A stretch of DNA of 43,118 nt. Source: a virus. Shown in pieces: positions 1 through 6,847 of the stretch. The number at the start of each line of letters is the position of its first letter. Position 1 is the first letter of the stretch. The translations under genes and the position numbers were made by a program. The notes under the pieces were generated by a model. That model made no database searches. It was not told the DNA's origin and worked only from the letters and a program-made list of their open reading frames with translations. The stretch covers positions 1-43,118 of the IMG/VR virus record IMGVR_UViG_3300005158_000001, one strand, 5' to 3'.

Positions 1-40
1 TCGGGTAGACCAGTCGTAGCCACGATTAGTCAAGGGACAC
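1..40. repeat. Terminal direct repeat, left copy
   Basis: Bases 1-40 are identical to bases 43079-43118. The repeat falls inside leftward coding sequence: the end of one gene (stop at 26-28) and the start of the next (TTG at 33-31, equivalent to 43111-43109). A 40-base exact overlap of this kind is what a circularised or circularly permuted genome leaves at an arbitrary opening point, so it is more likely an assembly overlap than a physical terminal repeat. That choice is inference. Confidence 0.85.
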
Positions 41-232
41 CTTCACATCATAGTAGAGGGAGTGGGCGAGAGTGACAATGGATTCGATATTCTCTTCACT
101 CTCGTCAAGGAGTGACAAGTCCGAGTATACCATGTCGCGGACGAGCTGCTCACTAACGCCCTCACCGAGCACCTCATATACCGTGGCGAGAGCATTGCGT
201 CGAGCGTGCTTGATCTTGTTTTCGAGGTTCAC
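26..232 (-). CDS. Small acidic hypothetical early protein
   Basis: A 68-residue leftward gene with a GTG start that overlaps the stop of the upstream gene (GTGA). It is predicted to be mostly helical and acidic in its second half (LLDESEENIES). I recognise no family. Its TAA stop at 26-28 lies just downstream of the TTG start of the next gene, which continues from base 43111, so the operon crosses the window join. Short overlaps on both sides suggest translational coupling. Confidence 0.7.
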   Translation of the reverse strand: MNLENKIKHARRNALATVYEVLGEGVSEQLVRDMVYSDLSLLDESEENIESIVTLAHSLYYDVKVSLD

Positions 233-615
233 CAGTCGTCTCCATTGTCAGTAGTGGTGGTCTTTGCCTGCGCCGTCCAGGGCGCAGGCTTTACGGTTGC
301 GGGCTTCTGATTCCATGCTCGCGGAGATGCGTCGTCAGGTTCAGGCTCGAGCTTGCGGTCGATCACCTCAAGCTCGGTCGCACCCAGTGCGGACTTGAGA
401 AGCTCGGCTGCCGCATCAGTGTCGTGACGTGCAAGCTTCTCATACATGCCTCGGGCCCAGCTCTCAAGCTCAGCCTGAAACTCCCCGAGACTGACCTGCA
501 TGGCGTTGCTGAATTCCGAAAGGTTCAGCTGAAACTCGGAATGCGTGGATCCCTTGATTGTCAGCTTGACATTCTGGTAGTCACCGAGTGCAACGGTGAA
601 CTTCGCTTCAATCAT
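229..615 (-). CDS. Hypothetical early protein, 128 aa
   Basis: I chose the ATG at 615 (MIEAKFTVALGDYQN) because GAGGTG sits six bases upstream and the codons further upstream look non-coding. The first half looks beta-rich with repeated hydrophobic and amide residues. The middle is helical, and the C-terminal 40 residues are Pro/Thr/Lys-rich and probably disordered, ending in an acidic DNGDDW tail. Such acidic tails occur in single-strand DNA-binding and replication-associated proteins, but nothing else supports that role here. It lies just downstream of the Cas4-like nuclease and a 103-residue unknown. Function unknown. Confidence 0.75.
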   Translation of the reverse strand: MIEAKFTVALGDYQNVKLTIKGSTHSEFQLNLSEFSNAMQVSLGEFQAELESWARGMYEKLARHDTDAAAELLKSALGATELEVIDRKLEPEPDDASPRAWNQKPATVKPAPWTAQAKTTTTDNGDDW

Positions 616-623
616 TCTACACC

Positions 624-935
624 TCAGACAGACTTGTTGAACTTCTCGAACTTCTTGAGAGCGTCTTCGCGCTCGCGACTCTGTTCGGCGGTGAGACCCT
701 TCACTCCGGACAAGAGGCCGAGCGCGGACCATGCGCCAGCATAGAAGTCCGCCTGACTCTGGTCGGACCTGGTGTTGTACTCGTTCATGATGTAGCGAGC
801 GTGATCAGCAATGGCGGCCTGAAGAGAGAGAGTGAAGGTGCCATTGCTTGCCGACCCTCGGGAATCATCGAGAATTCCAGAGAGCATTTCAGACAGGCCG
901 GTAGGATTTTCCATGGATTCGCAGATGTAGCACAT
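624..935 (-). CDS. Hypothetical early protein, 103 aa
   Basis: The ATG at 935 overlaps the TAA stop of the exonuclease gene (TAATG), which makes it the favoured start; an in-frame ATG eight codons later (MENPTGLSEM) is an alternative. The protein is mainly helical, with a basic, charged C-terminus (REREDALKKFEKFNKSV). Two Cys residues near the N-terminus (MCYICES) could bind a metal if the longer form is made. No family recognised. Coupling to the exonuclease gene suggests a DNA-metabolism operon. Confidence 0.7.
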   Translation of the reverse strand: MCYICESMENPTGLSEMLSGILDDSRGSASNGTFTLSLQAAIADHARYIMNEYNTRSDQSQADFYAGAWSALGLLSGVKGLTAEQSREREDALKKFEKFNKSV

Positions 936-1732
936 TAGAAGGGGAACCATCCATCCTGTTCTGGAGTGTCATAGTAGACAGCTCGTTGCGTCTTGCCTGA
1001 TTGTGTTGTGCAGTTTGGCTTCATGGTACAGAACTTGCACATGTAGTTGGGGTTCGGCTTGGCTACCTTCGATTGAATCTTCTTTTCGAGATCGGCGTAT
1101 ACAGCGCCGATCTCTTCAGGAGTCCTGGTGAACTCAACAAGCTTATGGTTTGGCCCGTAAGGGTTGAGCATCACATACATACCCTTGAACCCCGGCTTGC
1201 CATACAGAGCATTGTATGTTTCCAGCTGAACGCTGTCCTTCTGCCTAGACTTTCCAGTCTTCCAGTCAACGATCAGCAGTCCATGCTTACTGTGTTCCCC
1301 GATCAAATCGGGGAACGCCTTGATTTCCATACTACAGCCAGGAAGATATCCCGTCACATCATGTTCAACGTGATGAACATCCACGTCCTCAAGAAAGACA
1401 ATGGCTTCAGCATAGCAGTCCTGAGCAAGCTTGAGTGCCCTCTCCTCAATCACAGGTGATTCCTTACTACCGCCCGCCAGCCACTTCGAGGTGGCTGGCT
1501 CTACTTCCATGGACTGTTTGACGAGATCCATGAAGTACTCTTCGAGTAGAGCGGGGGAGGGATCTGGGGACTTCGGATCAAGCAACTGCTCTATCATAGC
1601 ATGGACCGTGGTCCCCACGATGAAGTACCACGCAGGAACTGACCACGCCTTCTTCACACGTGACAAGTAGTAGGATCGAGGACAGGAATCATAACTGGTA
1701 AGTGAGCTGTAGGAGATGTGGTCGGGCGTCAT
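935..1732 (-). CDS. Cas4/RecB-family PD-(D/E)XK exonuclease
   Basis: A 265-residue protein with the signature of the Cas4-like RecB exonuclease family. A first Cys is at residue 17 (SCPRSY), a motif-I His at 44 (VGTTVHAMIE), an acidic residue at 142 (FPDLIG), the catalytic DWK at 156-158 (IVDWKTGK), and a QLETY motif at 169. A C-terminal cysteine trio at 232, 235 and 241 (CKFCTMKPNC) should, with Cys17, hold a 4Fe-4S cluster. Family members cut single-stranded or resected DNA ends and act in recombination; phage copies are common and independent of CRISPR. The ATG overlaps the upstream WhiB stop (ATGA). Exact polarity cannot be read from sequence. Confidence 0.88.
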   Translation of the reverse strand: MTPDHISYSSLTSYDSCPRSYYLSRVKKAWSVPAWYFIVGTTVHAMIEQLLDPKSPDPSPALLEEYFMDLVKQSMEVEPATSKWLAGGSKESPVIEERALKLAQDCYAEAIVFLEDVDVHHVEHDVTGYLPGCSMEIKAFPDLIGEHSKHGLLIVDWKTGKSRQKDSVQLETYNALYGKPGFKGMYVMLNPYGPNHKLVEFTRTPEEIGAVYADLEKKIQSKVAKPNPNYMCKFCTMKPNCTTQSGKTQRAVYYDTPEQDGWFPF

Positions 1733-2211
1733 GCAGCAATTCTAGCATGCGACATCGCATCTTTCTGATACTTGCACTCTCGGCACACGAACGCGGCTGA
1801 CCTTGCCATGGTCTTGCGAGCCTTGTACGTGACGGACATGTCTTCAAAGTTCGCGATGCTGTGCAAACCTTTGGAGCATACACCCTTCTCAAGGAGGAGA
1901 TTGTATCGAGCGATCTCCTTCTCGGTGAAGAAGTAGTCTTCAAACAACTTCTTCCTATTAGCACGTGCCCTGGTGGCTATCTCTCCTCGATCTCCACCAG
2001 TCCAGAGGTTGGGAAACTTACCACCGACGATCGTCCAACGGCGATCGTCTTTGCTGGAGTCATTCCAGCACTGCGTCTTTACAGGGCATCGAGAGCAGAA
2101 CCTGTCAACCACGTCAACATGAGCAGCCCTACCTCTTGCGTGGTCAACGTAGAACTCAGATGGATCCTCTCCCACGCATACAGCTTCTTCACTCCAATGA
2201 TCATAGCTCAA
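1729..2211 (-). CDS. WhiB-family transcription regulator
   Basis: The start is a TTG at 2211, chosen because a strong GGAGGAGAAAGC ribosome site lies just upstream. The first 80 residues carry the WhiB pattern: a lone Cys at 12 (AVCVGED), then Cys 39, 42 and 48 in FCSRCPVKTQC, which together ligate a 4Fe-4S cluster, followed by a Gly/Trp turn (GGKFPNLWTGG). WhiB proteins occur in actinobacteria and their phages and bind the primary sigma factor to redirect transcription. At 160 residues this is longer than most. The C-terminal half adds a second cluster of cysteines (CSKG and CRECKYQ), perhaps a zinc site. It lies near a sigma-like gene on the other strand, suggesting a joint regulatory role. 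Confidence 0.85.
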   Translation of the reverse strand: MSYDHWSEEAVCVGEDPSEFYVDHARGRAAHVDVVDRFCSRCPVKTQCWNDSSKDDRRWTIVGGKFPNLWTGGDRGEIATRARANRKKLFEDYFFTEKEIARYNLLLEKGVCSKGLHSIANFEDMSVTYKARKTMARSAAFVCRECKYQKDAMSHARIAA

Positions 2212-2246
2212 AGCTTTCTCCTCCCCAACTCTCTCCCCGCTCCATG

Positions 2247-2270
2247 AGCGGCCCCTTAAGGGGGGCCGCT
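2247..2270. terminator. GC hairpin upstream of the whiB-like gene
   Basis: Nine-base arms AGCGGCCCC/GGGGCCGCT with a six-base loop. There is no long U-run on either side, so it may terminate weakly or stabilise the 5' end of the whiB mRNA. A copy of the dispersed TCCCCGCTCC motif sits immediately beside it (2235-2242). Confidence 0.6.
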
Positions 2271-2489
2271 ATCCAAACATCCAAGCATTCTGAGTCACGG
2301 CACAGCTGTCCTGTTTATGTCGTGAAGGCCGGGGCTTTTGGGCCCCGGCTTCTCTGAGCTGCTGGGATGGCTTTCTTTTCTAGAGCTTGATGGATGGCTT
2401 TTTTCTTGCTCTCCTGCACTTCGTCACGGCCTGGCCTGAGTCTATCACACCGAAAAAGCACCCGGCCAGCACCCGCAGGGTACCCCGCC
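2271..2489. other. Intergenic stretch with a second hairpin
   Basis: About 220 bases without a convincing gene. It holds a perfect 8-bp GC hairpin at 2328-2349 (GCCGGGGC/GCCCCGGC) and a short near-repeat (GGATGGCTTTCTTTTC near 2365 and GGATGGCTTTTTTCTT near 2391). A 35-codon leftward reading frame with a GTG start and a Lys/Ala-rich product can be drawn through it, but it has little support. A leftward promoter for the whiB operon is likely here or just upstream, without a clear consensus. Confidence 0.5.
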
Positions 2490-2663
2490 TCAGCCTACGA
2501 TTCGAAGGTTTGTGCCCAGGAGGGCCTTCAGATCAGAGGCGAACGCGTCGCGGTGCTCCGACCCTTCTTCGAGCTGAAGATCGAGGATTTCGACCAGCGT
2601 AGTCGCCTCATAATTGTTGAGACGGATAACGTAGGTTGTTTCATGCTTCGTTTCGACATTCAT
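2490..2663 (-). CDS. Small hypothetical protein, divergent from phosphoesterase
   Basis: A 57-residue protein starting at MNVETKHETTYV. It has a short beta-like N-terminus followed by an acidic helix (LVEILDLQLEEGSEH) and a hydrophobic end. It is transcribed away from the metallophosphoesterase gene, with only 32 bases between the two starts, so both promoters must overlap in this gap or lie within the genes. No family recognised. Confidence 0.6.
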   Translation of the reverse strand: MNVETKHETTYVIRLNNYEATTLVEILDLQLEEGSEHRDAFASDLKALLGTNLRIVG

Positions 2664-2695
2664 GGGGTACGCCTTTCTGTGGTATGATCTTCCGT
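2664..2695 (+). promoter_or_regulatory. Extended -10 promoter, probable leaderless start
   Basis: The gap contains TGGTATGAT (-10 TATGAT at 2683-2688, with an upstream TG one base away), a classic extended -10. No good -35 is visible. Transcription starting six to eight bases downstream would begin at or next to the ATG at 2696, and no Shine-Dalgarno sequence precedes that ATG. Leaderless mRNAs are common in actinobacteria, so I read this as a leaderless promoter. Confidence 0.6.
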
Positions 2696-3466
2696 ATGAA
2701 GAACACGAGCGAAACATGGATGATTGTGCCTGATGTTCAGGCCCCACTCCACGATCAGGTGTTCGTGGAGAAGCTTATTGATGTCGCCAAGGAGATCCAA
2801 CCACACGGGCTTCTCTTCACTGGCGACCTTACCGACCAGACGGAGGTGGGTCGGTGGGTCAAGGGCAAGGCTGGAGAGTATGTCGGAGACCTTCAGGCGG
2901 CCTTCGATGAGACGGCTCTCATCATCTCCGACTTTCGTGATGCCGTCGGAGATGAGTGCGCCATGGTGCTCATCGACTCCAACCACGACAAGAGGATTCG
3001 TGAATACATCTCGTCCAATGCCCCAGCACTTTCGAAGCTTCGCAGCCTTTCGCTGTCCTCGCTCATTGGCCTTGGGCGTAATAACGTGTCCTACGTCTCC
3101 GGCCCTTACGAGTTCATTCCCGGCACTGTCGCCGTCCACGGGCACGAGCGTGCTTACAGCACTGTCCCCGGCAAGTACGGACTCAACCGATCCGTTGAGT
3201 ACAACGCCAACGTTGTCTACGGACACACTCACACCCCTCTGCTAGTCACTACGGCAGTCGGGCGCGATGCTCAGCGACGCAACCTGTGGGCAATGAACGT
3301 CGGGCACGCAATGGACATGAGCAAGGCCGGATACCTTGAGGACGGATACGCCACCTGGTGTCAGGCATTCGGGATCGTCACTTACGATCCCGAACTCAAC
3401 GCATCTCAGCCCGAGTTGATCATGGCTGAGAACGGTAACTTCTACTTCGAGGGACAGTGGTGGTGA
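2696..3466 (+). CDS. Calcineurin-like metallophosphoesterase
   Basis: A 256-residue protein with the ordered motifs of the calcineurin-like phosphoesterase superfamily: PDVQAPLHD (Asp13, His19), GD at 43-44, SNHD at 95-98 (the usual GNHD with Ser replacing Gly), HGH at 148-150 and GHTH at 176-179. These bind two metal ions and hydrolyse phosphomono- or diesters; the natural substrate is not predictable. Phage members are often annotated as DNA-processing or nucleotide-signal-degrading enzymes. It is the first gene of a rightward two-gene island inside leftward DNA and shares that island with the sigma-like gene. The start is chosen from the promoter position, since no ribosome site is visible. 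Confidence 0.85.
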   Translation: MKNTSETWMIVPDVQAPLHDQVFVEKLIDVAKEIQPHGLLFTGDLTDQTEVGRWVKGKAGEYVGDLQAAFDETALIISDFRDAVGDECAMVLIDSNHDKRIREYISSNAPALSKLRSLSLSSLIGLGRNNVSYVSGPYEFIPGTVAVHGHERAYSTVPGKYGLNRSVEYNANVVYGHTHTPLLVTTAVGRDAQRRNLWAMNVGHAMDMSKAGYLEDGYATWCQAFGIVTYDPELNASQPELIMAENGNFYFEGQWW

Positions 3467-3556
3467 CTGCTTCCATTCCATGCATGGCTGGAATGCATGA
3501 CGCTTGCCATGGTTCAAAGTTTTCATACTGCACATGCGTCTGCCACGGGAGGGTTG

Positions 3557-4261
3557 ATGATTCCCGATAAGTGGGTGGACCAGAGTGCTGCTGTAATCGC
3601 CAGATCGTACAGTGCATGGGTCTCTCGTGACGATGTACAGCAGCACATCTGGAACTGGGTTTACGCACACAAGGAGAAAGTCTCCGAGTATCTCGCTCAC
3701 CAGGACGGTGAGCGGATCATCCGATCCATCCTCAACCAGGAAGGACGTGAATACGCCAACAGGGAGCGTGCCGTGGGCACTGGATACGAATACGAAGATG
3801 TCGCCTGGTACACGATCACCGCAATCAAGCGCATCCTGCCTGACGTATTTGAGTACGCGGACTGGCAGAGCTTTGAGATGCGAAGTGATGGGCCCAGTAA
3901 CAAGCCAGCCGCTTGGAGCGGGGACAAGCTTGCCACACTGATTGACATAAAGTCCGCACTTGAGTCACTTCCGGCGGATCGTCAGGAACTCCTGAGGATT
4001 CACTACTTCGCCGGGATGACGCTCAAGGACACCGCAATCCTTATGGGATTGAAGGAGGACACCGCCAAGAAGCAAATCCAGCGAGCCTTGGCGAAGATGA
4101 GCAAGTATCTCAATGATCCACGGGTGAAGGACCCTATGGAGGGTGCGACATACGAGGAGTGGAAGAAGAACCAGAGGTTCTATGACACTCGAACTCGTGG
4201 TCGCAAGTCCATGAGCAATGCCGCAGCACGCAAGGCTACGGATGGCAACTGGGGGGACTGA
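3557..4261 (+). CDS. Sigma-70-like factor with region 4 helix-turn-helix
   Basis: The ATG at 3557 is preceded by GGGAGGG at 3547-3553. The 234-residue protein has a helical N-terminal half (about residues 10-95, with DDVQQHIWNWV) resembling sigma region 2, and a sigma region 4-like stretch around residues 130-185: ALESLPADRQELLRIHY followed by a helix-turn-helix with MTLKDTAILMGLKEDT. The C-terminal 45 residues are basic and extended. Similar proteins in actinophages are called sigma-like or DNA-binding. It could direct RNA polymerase to phage promoters. The 90-base gap after the phosphoesterase contains ATTCCA/TGGAAT inverted repeats and may carry its own promoter. A start at 3512 is possible but less supported. 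Confidence 0.75.
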   Translation: MIPDKWVDQSAAVIARSYSAWVSRDDVQQHIWNWVYAHKEKVSEYLAHQDGERIIRSILNQEGREYANRERAVGTGYEYEDVAWYTITAIKRILPDVFEYADWQSFEMRSDGPSNKPAAWSGDKLATLIDIKSALESLPADRQELLRIHYFAGMTLKDTAILMGLKEDTAKKQIQRALAKMSKYLNDPRVKDPMEGATYEEWKKNQRFYDTRTRGRKSMSNAAARKATDGNWGD

Positions 4262-4272
4262 GTATATGGAAA

Positions 4273-4298
4273 GGTGGCCGGGCCGAAACCCGGCCACC
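4273..4298. terminator. Bidirectional terminator between convergent genes
   Basis: Ten-base GC arms GGTGGCCGGG/CCCGGCCACC around a six-base loop. The hairpin lies exactly between the rightward sigma-like gene (ends 4261) and the leftward membrane protein gene (ends 4306), where termination of both transcripts is expected. T-runs are short. Confidence 0.7.
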
Positions 4299-4305
4299 AA
4301 TCTTG

Positions 4306-4530
4306 CTACTCAGGATCAGTGGTGTCGATAAGACTGCCGACAGTGCTAGTGATGACCATGGCAGCGATCGCTACTCCGCTGAATCCCACGAAGGCCCAGC
4401 CAAGTTCGTCATGCTCCATGAGCGGGCGAACGATGAGAGTCCACCCTGCATACAGGCTCACGATGAATATCGACCATTCGGCGAACGCCTCAAGAAGAAA
4501 CCTCAGGGTCTTCTGTGTTCCGGAGTTCAA
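4306..4530 (-). CDS. Small membrane protein, two predicted TM helices
   Basis: A 74-residue protein with hydrophobic segments at about residues 19-36 (WSIFIVSLYAGWTLIV) and 44-62 (WAFVGFSGVAIAAMVIT), a short charged link between them and an acidic tail. The TTG start at 4530 overlaps the upstream gene by about 40 bases, so a shorter start cannot be excluded. It is the last gene of a small leftward set that also encodes a lipoprotein, a context suited to envelope modification or exclusion of other phages. No family recognised. Confidence 0.65.
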   Translation of the reverse strand: MNSGTQKTLRFLLEAFAEWSIFIVSLYAGWTLIVRPLMEHDELGWAFVGFSGVAIAAMVITSTVGSLIDTTDPE

Positions 4531-4654
4531 TTGATGCCATCCATTCGAAGTTGGCCACGTCCTGTTCGAGGACGTGGCGCTGGTTCCACAGCATGGAGAT
4601 GTAGCATGCCATGACGATCTCTATACCGAACTGAATCCAGTTGAGCGCGTTCAC
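4490..4654 (-). CDS. Short single-TM hypothetical protein, 54 aa
   Basis: Read directly from the sequence: the GTG start at 4654 overlaps the stop of the upstream gene (GTGA), with a TGA stop at 4490-4492. The product begins MNALNWIQFGIEIVMACYIS, a single hydrophobic segment, followed by a charged acidic tail ending PEVSS. It probably lies in the membrane with a cytoplasmic tail, or the tail outside; orientation is unknown. It sits between a soluble 65-residue protein and a two-TM protein in a coupled chain. Confidence 0.6.
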   Translation of the reverse strand: MNALNWIQFGIEIVMACYISMLWNQRHVLEQDVANFEWMASIELRNTEDPEVSS

Positions 4655-4848
4655 TGAGACGCTTCTCGTACGATCTCCACAGAGATCATCACCTTTATTA
4701 CACCGAAGCTCTCAAGGCCCTCAATGGTAGCCTCGGTGATCGTCTTGGGGCTCTTGTCCAACTTACAGGACTTTACAAAATCATCGAGAGTCTCCTGTTC
4801 GCTGCCATAGGGGAAATTGACAAAGAACGCGTTGTACTTAACCGCCAT
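4651..4848 (-). CDS. Hypothetical early protein, 65 aa
   Basis: The start at 4848 (MAVKYNAFFVNFPYG) is chosen because GAAGGG lies nine bases upstream, inside the end of the lipoprotein gene it overlaps. The sequence suggests an alternating beta-alpha-beta fold: a strand (YNAFFVNF), a helix (ETLDDFVKSCKL) and a strand (GVIKVMISVEIV). No family recognised. Both flanking genes overlap it, so co-translation is likely. Confidence 0.7.
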   Translation of the reverse strand: MAVKYNAFFVNFPYGSEQETLDDFVKSCKLDKSPKTITEATIEGLESFGVIKVMISVEIVREASQ

Positions 4849-5152
4849 AGTGGTCACCCTTCTTGATGTTCGGCCATTCGTCACGGCCGATACACACGTA
4901 TCCGATTCGCTTATGCTCGTCCAGAAGCGTGAGCTGCCAGCAGTCCGGCTTCATCTCCCACTCCTTGCGGTACGTGTCACCGTCTCCAGGGACGTACACG
5001 GTGTGGCTCTCGCCGGGAATCCAGCGCTTGCCGATCACCTCACCGGACTTGACCGCACCCCACACATCCTTCTGGGCGGGGGAAGAGCAGGCGGCGAGAC
5101 CGAGGAGCAGGGCCGCCCCCGAAAGGGCGGCCCACTTGAACTCAATCCTCAT
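4838..5152 (-). CDS. Phage-encoded lipoprotein, possible exclusion factor
   Basis: The start at 5152 gives a textbook lipoprotein signal peptide: a basic MRIEFKW start, a hydrophobic core AALSGAALLLG, then the lipobox LAAC with the lipidated Cys around residue 22. The mature part, about 83 residues, contains DKRW-like charged patches and two further cysteines (PDCWQLTLL and GYVCIGRDEWP). It should be anchored to the outer face of the cell membrane. Several temperate and virulent phages encode lipoproteins that block adsorption or DNA entry of related phages; that role here is inference. A strong GC hairpin (5110-5133) lies within the signal-peptide codons. Confidence 0.8.
   Translation of the reverse strand: MRIEFKWAALSGAALLLGLAACSSPAQKDVWGAVKSGEVIGKRWIPGESHTVYVPGDGDTYRKEWEMKPDCWQLTLLDEHKRIGYVCIGRDEWPNIKKGDHYGG
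5110..5133. other. GC hairpin inside the lipoprotein signal sequence
   Basis: Nine-base arms GGGCCGCCC/GGGCGGCCC with a six-base loop. It begins about 20 bases after the lipoprotein start codon. It resembles the intergenic hairpins but lies in coding sequence, so it could act as an attenuator or slow translation of the signal peptide. Confidence 0.5.
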
Positions 5153-5321
5153 GGAATTCGAAAGAGACGATGTGTTCGATCCTGATGTAGCAGTCTCGGG
5201 GGCCGTCGAATTTGATGAACTTCCCAATGCCCGACGCGATGTTCACGGAGGGATCAGGGAAAGTCTTCACCACATCGAATACATGCCCATCGACGGTTCG
5301 GATTATTCCACTCCAGGTCAT
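5142..5321 (-). CDS. Small hypothetical protein, 59 aa
   Basis: Read directly: ATG at 5321 overlapping the preceding stop (TGATG) and TGA at 5142. The product starts MTWSGIIRTVDGHVFD and ends with an acidic FEFHED. It is probably a small beta-rich fold (hydrophobic and charged residues alternate through RDCYIRIEHIVSFEF). The lipoprotein start lies within its last codons. No family recognised. Confidence 0.65.
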   Translation of the reverse strand: MTWSGIIRTVDGHVFDVVKTFPDPSVNIASGIGKFIKFDGPRDCYIRIEHIVSFEFHED

Positions 5322-5500
5322 CAGCTCAACTTCCTTACGGTGACGGTGATTTCGAACAGCTGTCCCCAGTGGTCGTGTACCGGCTCATCCTCGTAGTGGG
5401 ACAGGTATGTACCGACATCAGCGAGGATGTTGTATACGTCCTCGCTGGTGTCCCTGCAATACACCCTGCCGATGGCATCGTCCGGTCTCTTGATGATCAC
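5321..5500 (-). CDS. Small hypothetical protein, 59 aa
   Basis: Two adjacent GTG codons can start it (5503 or 5500); the second overlaps the upstream stop as GTGA and is preferred. The product runs VIIKRPDDAIGRVYCRD through a helix (SEDVYNILADVGTYL) to a final strand (FEITVTVRKLS). No family recognised. It continues the coupled leftward chain. Confidence 0.65.
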   Translation of the reverse strand: MIIKRPDDAIGRVYCRDTSEDVYNILADVGTYLSHYEDEPVHDHWGQLFEITVTVRKLS

Positions 5501-6021
5501 CACTTGTCCCTTCCCTCGAAGTAACTGTCCTTGTAAATCCCGCTGGTATTGATGGGGCCGACGATCCCGAGCCGTTGAAGGTGGATGGACTCACTGATCC
5601 ATGCCTTCGGGTCCTTCTCCTCAGGACGGATCATGTCCCATGCCTCCCTGGGATTGCCAGCAATAGGGATCACCATGAACCTGCCATTGCCTGTCTTGGT
5701 GACGGGGTCGTGCTGCAACCCTTCCCCCGCTCTCCGAGCTTGCAGCTCGGTCGAGAATGGGGCCACGACAACGTGCTTGAGGGCCCCGCCAGGGAGCTGA
5801 ATCTGTCCTACCGCTGCGAACCTTGCCGACTTCTCCCGAGCCGCTTCAGCGGCCTTCAGGGCCATCTCTGCCACGGTTCTGGCAGTCGGCTCGGCTGGCG
5901 GATTCCAGATCATTGGAGTGTGCCACTCCTCAAGGTACAGCGAGTGGGCCTGAACCCACTCGCTGTAATGATCCTTGGCTATGACCTTGGCGGCTGCCGT
6001 TATCTCGGGACTACTTGGCAT
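5497..6021 (-). CDS. Hypothetical early protein, 174 aa
   Basis: A soluble protein. The N-terminal 70 residues are helical and Ala-rich (VAEMALKAAEAAREKSARF); the middle is beta-like (QLPGGALKHVVVAPF); the end is Trp/Pro-containing with a charged tail (YFEGRDKW). The ATG at 6021 lies within the last codons of the upstream paralogue gene, a pattern seen throughout this operon. No catalytic motif or family recognised. Confidence 0.75.
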   Translation of the reverse strand: MPSSPEITAAAKVIAKDHYSEWVQAHSLYLEEWHTPMIWNPPAEPTARTVAEMALKAAEAAREKSARFAAVGQIQLPGGALKHVVVAPFSTELQARRAGEGLQHDPVTKTGNGRFMVIPIAGNPREAWDMIRPEEKDPKAWISESIHLQRLGIVGPINTSGIYKDSYFEGRDKW

Positions 6022-6394
6022 GAGTGGCCGTGCTCAGGGCGTACCCCCACGTACTCCCCATGTCCTGACGCGACTGAGCCATGGAGAAAACGTCCGTGGC
6101 CCCTGGGGTGTAGCTAAGGAGTCCCTGGCCACTGAGATACTCCAGGAGGCGGAAGGCGGGGGAGCTGTCGGCAGCGGATCCACTCATGACGCTCAGAGGA
6201 ATTCCGTACAGGTGGAGCGCCGTCCCGACGATACATCCCGGCTCGGGATTGTCGCTGCGCTGATGGTGCACGTAGACGCAGCCAGTGCCGGAGGTCAGAG
6301 ATTCTTCCGGATTGTTGTAGACGTAATCCCCGCCCTTCAGTTCGACTGCCTTGGCGAGCATCTCAAGTGCCTTGTTCCGGTCAATGTGGAGCAT
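6011..6394 (-). CDS. Tandem paralogue family member A
   Basis: A 127-residue protein starting at 6394 with a TAATG overlap and a GGAGGG ribosome site. It shares a layout with neighbouring genes: a short strand and helix start (MLHIDRNKALEMLAKAVEL), a YVYNN segment, the core GCIVGTALHLYGIPL, a variable middle, and a final QDMGSTWGYA. It is closest to the next upstream gene (6394-6774). The invariant Cys-X-X-Gly and the Trp near the end mark the family. Function unknown; such expansions often reflect binding to varied host targets, which is inference. Confidence 0.75.
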   Translation of the reverse strand: MLHIDRNKALEMLAKAVELKGGDYVYNNPEESLTSGTGCVYVHHQRSDNPEPGCIVGTALHLYGIPLSVMSGSAADSSPAFRLLEYLSGQGLLSYTPGATDVFSMAQSRQDMGSTWGYALSTATHAK

Positions 6395-6774
6395 TACTTT
6401 CCCTCCGGTTCGAAATCGTCCAGACCTGCTGCGTACCCCCAAGGAGTACCCCGATCCTGGCAAATCAGAGTCTCCTGTAGATACTCCGCAGCACTATAGT
6501 CGTAGCGAAGGAGTCCACGATTGCTGAGACTGTCAAGAAGCTCCCAAGCGCTACAGCATGAGAAATCATACATGATGTCCAGCGGGATTCCGCCCAAGTG
6601 CAAGGCGGTTCCTACAATGCATCCGGGAGTGAGAGTTTCTCCGTCGTCCGATGAGTGAACGTTGTAGCAGATCGAGCGGTTGCCATTGGGGTTGACGTAG
6701 ACATAGTCCTTCCCCTTCAAGGCGATAGCCTCCGCGATCAGGCGCTTGGCTGTGTCGAGATCAATGTAAAGCAT
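6394..6774 (-). CDS. Tandem paralogue family member B
   Basis: A 126-residue paralogue of the gene at 6011-6394. Shared blocks are MLYIDLDTAKRLIAEAI, KDYVYVNPN, PGCIVGTALHLGGIPLDIM and CQDRGTPWGYA. Two ATGs lie side by side (6777 and 6774) after GGAGGAGAA; I chose 6774 because it matches the paralogue's start. Extra cysteines (FSCCSAW) are specific to this copy. A strong hairpin follows upstream at 6813-6839. Confidence 0.75.
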   Translation of the reverse strand: MLYIDLDTAKRLIAEAIALKGKDYVYVNPNGNRSICYNVHSSDDGETLTPGCIVGTALHLGGIPLDIMYDFSCCSAWELLDSLSNRGLLRYDYSAAEYLQETLICQDRGTPWGYAAGLDDFEPEGK

Positions 6775-6812
6775 CATTTCTCCTCCCACTCGCCCCGGGC
6801 AGGGCGGGAATA

Positions 6813-6839
6813 CCGGCGTGCCCTTAGGGGGCACGCCGG
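6813..6839. terminator. Strong GC hairpin between early gene groups
   Basis: Eleven-base perfect arms CCGGCGTGCCC/GGGCACGCCGG with a five-base loop, lying between the helix-turn-helix gene (ends 6848) and paralogue B (starts 6774). Neither side has a U-run, so partial termination or mRNA end-protection is as likely as full termination. Confidence 0.6.
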
Positions 6840-6847
6840 CAAACCTG

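Noticed and set aside
2310-2440. Leftward 35-codon Lys/Ala-rich frame near 2310-2420
   Set aside because: It crosses a strong hairpin, depends on a GTG with no clear ribosome site, and has no family match.
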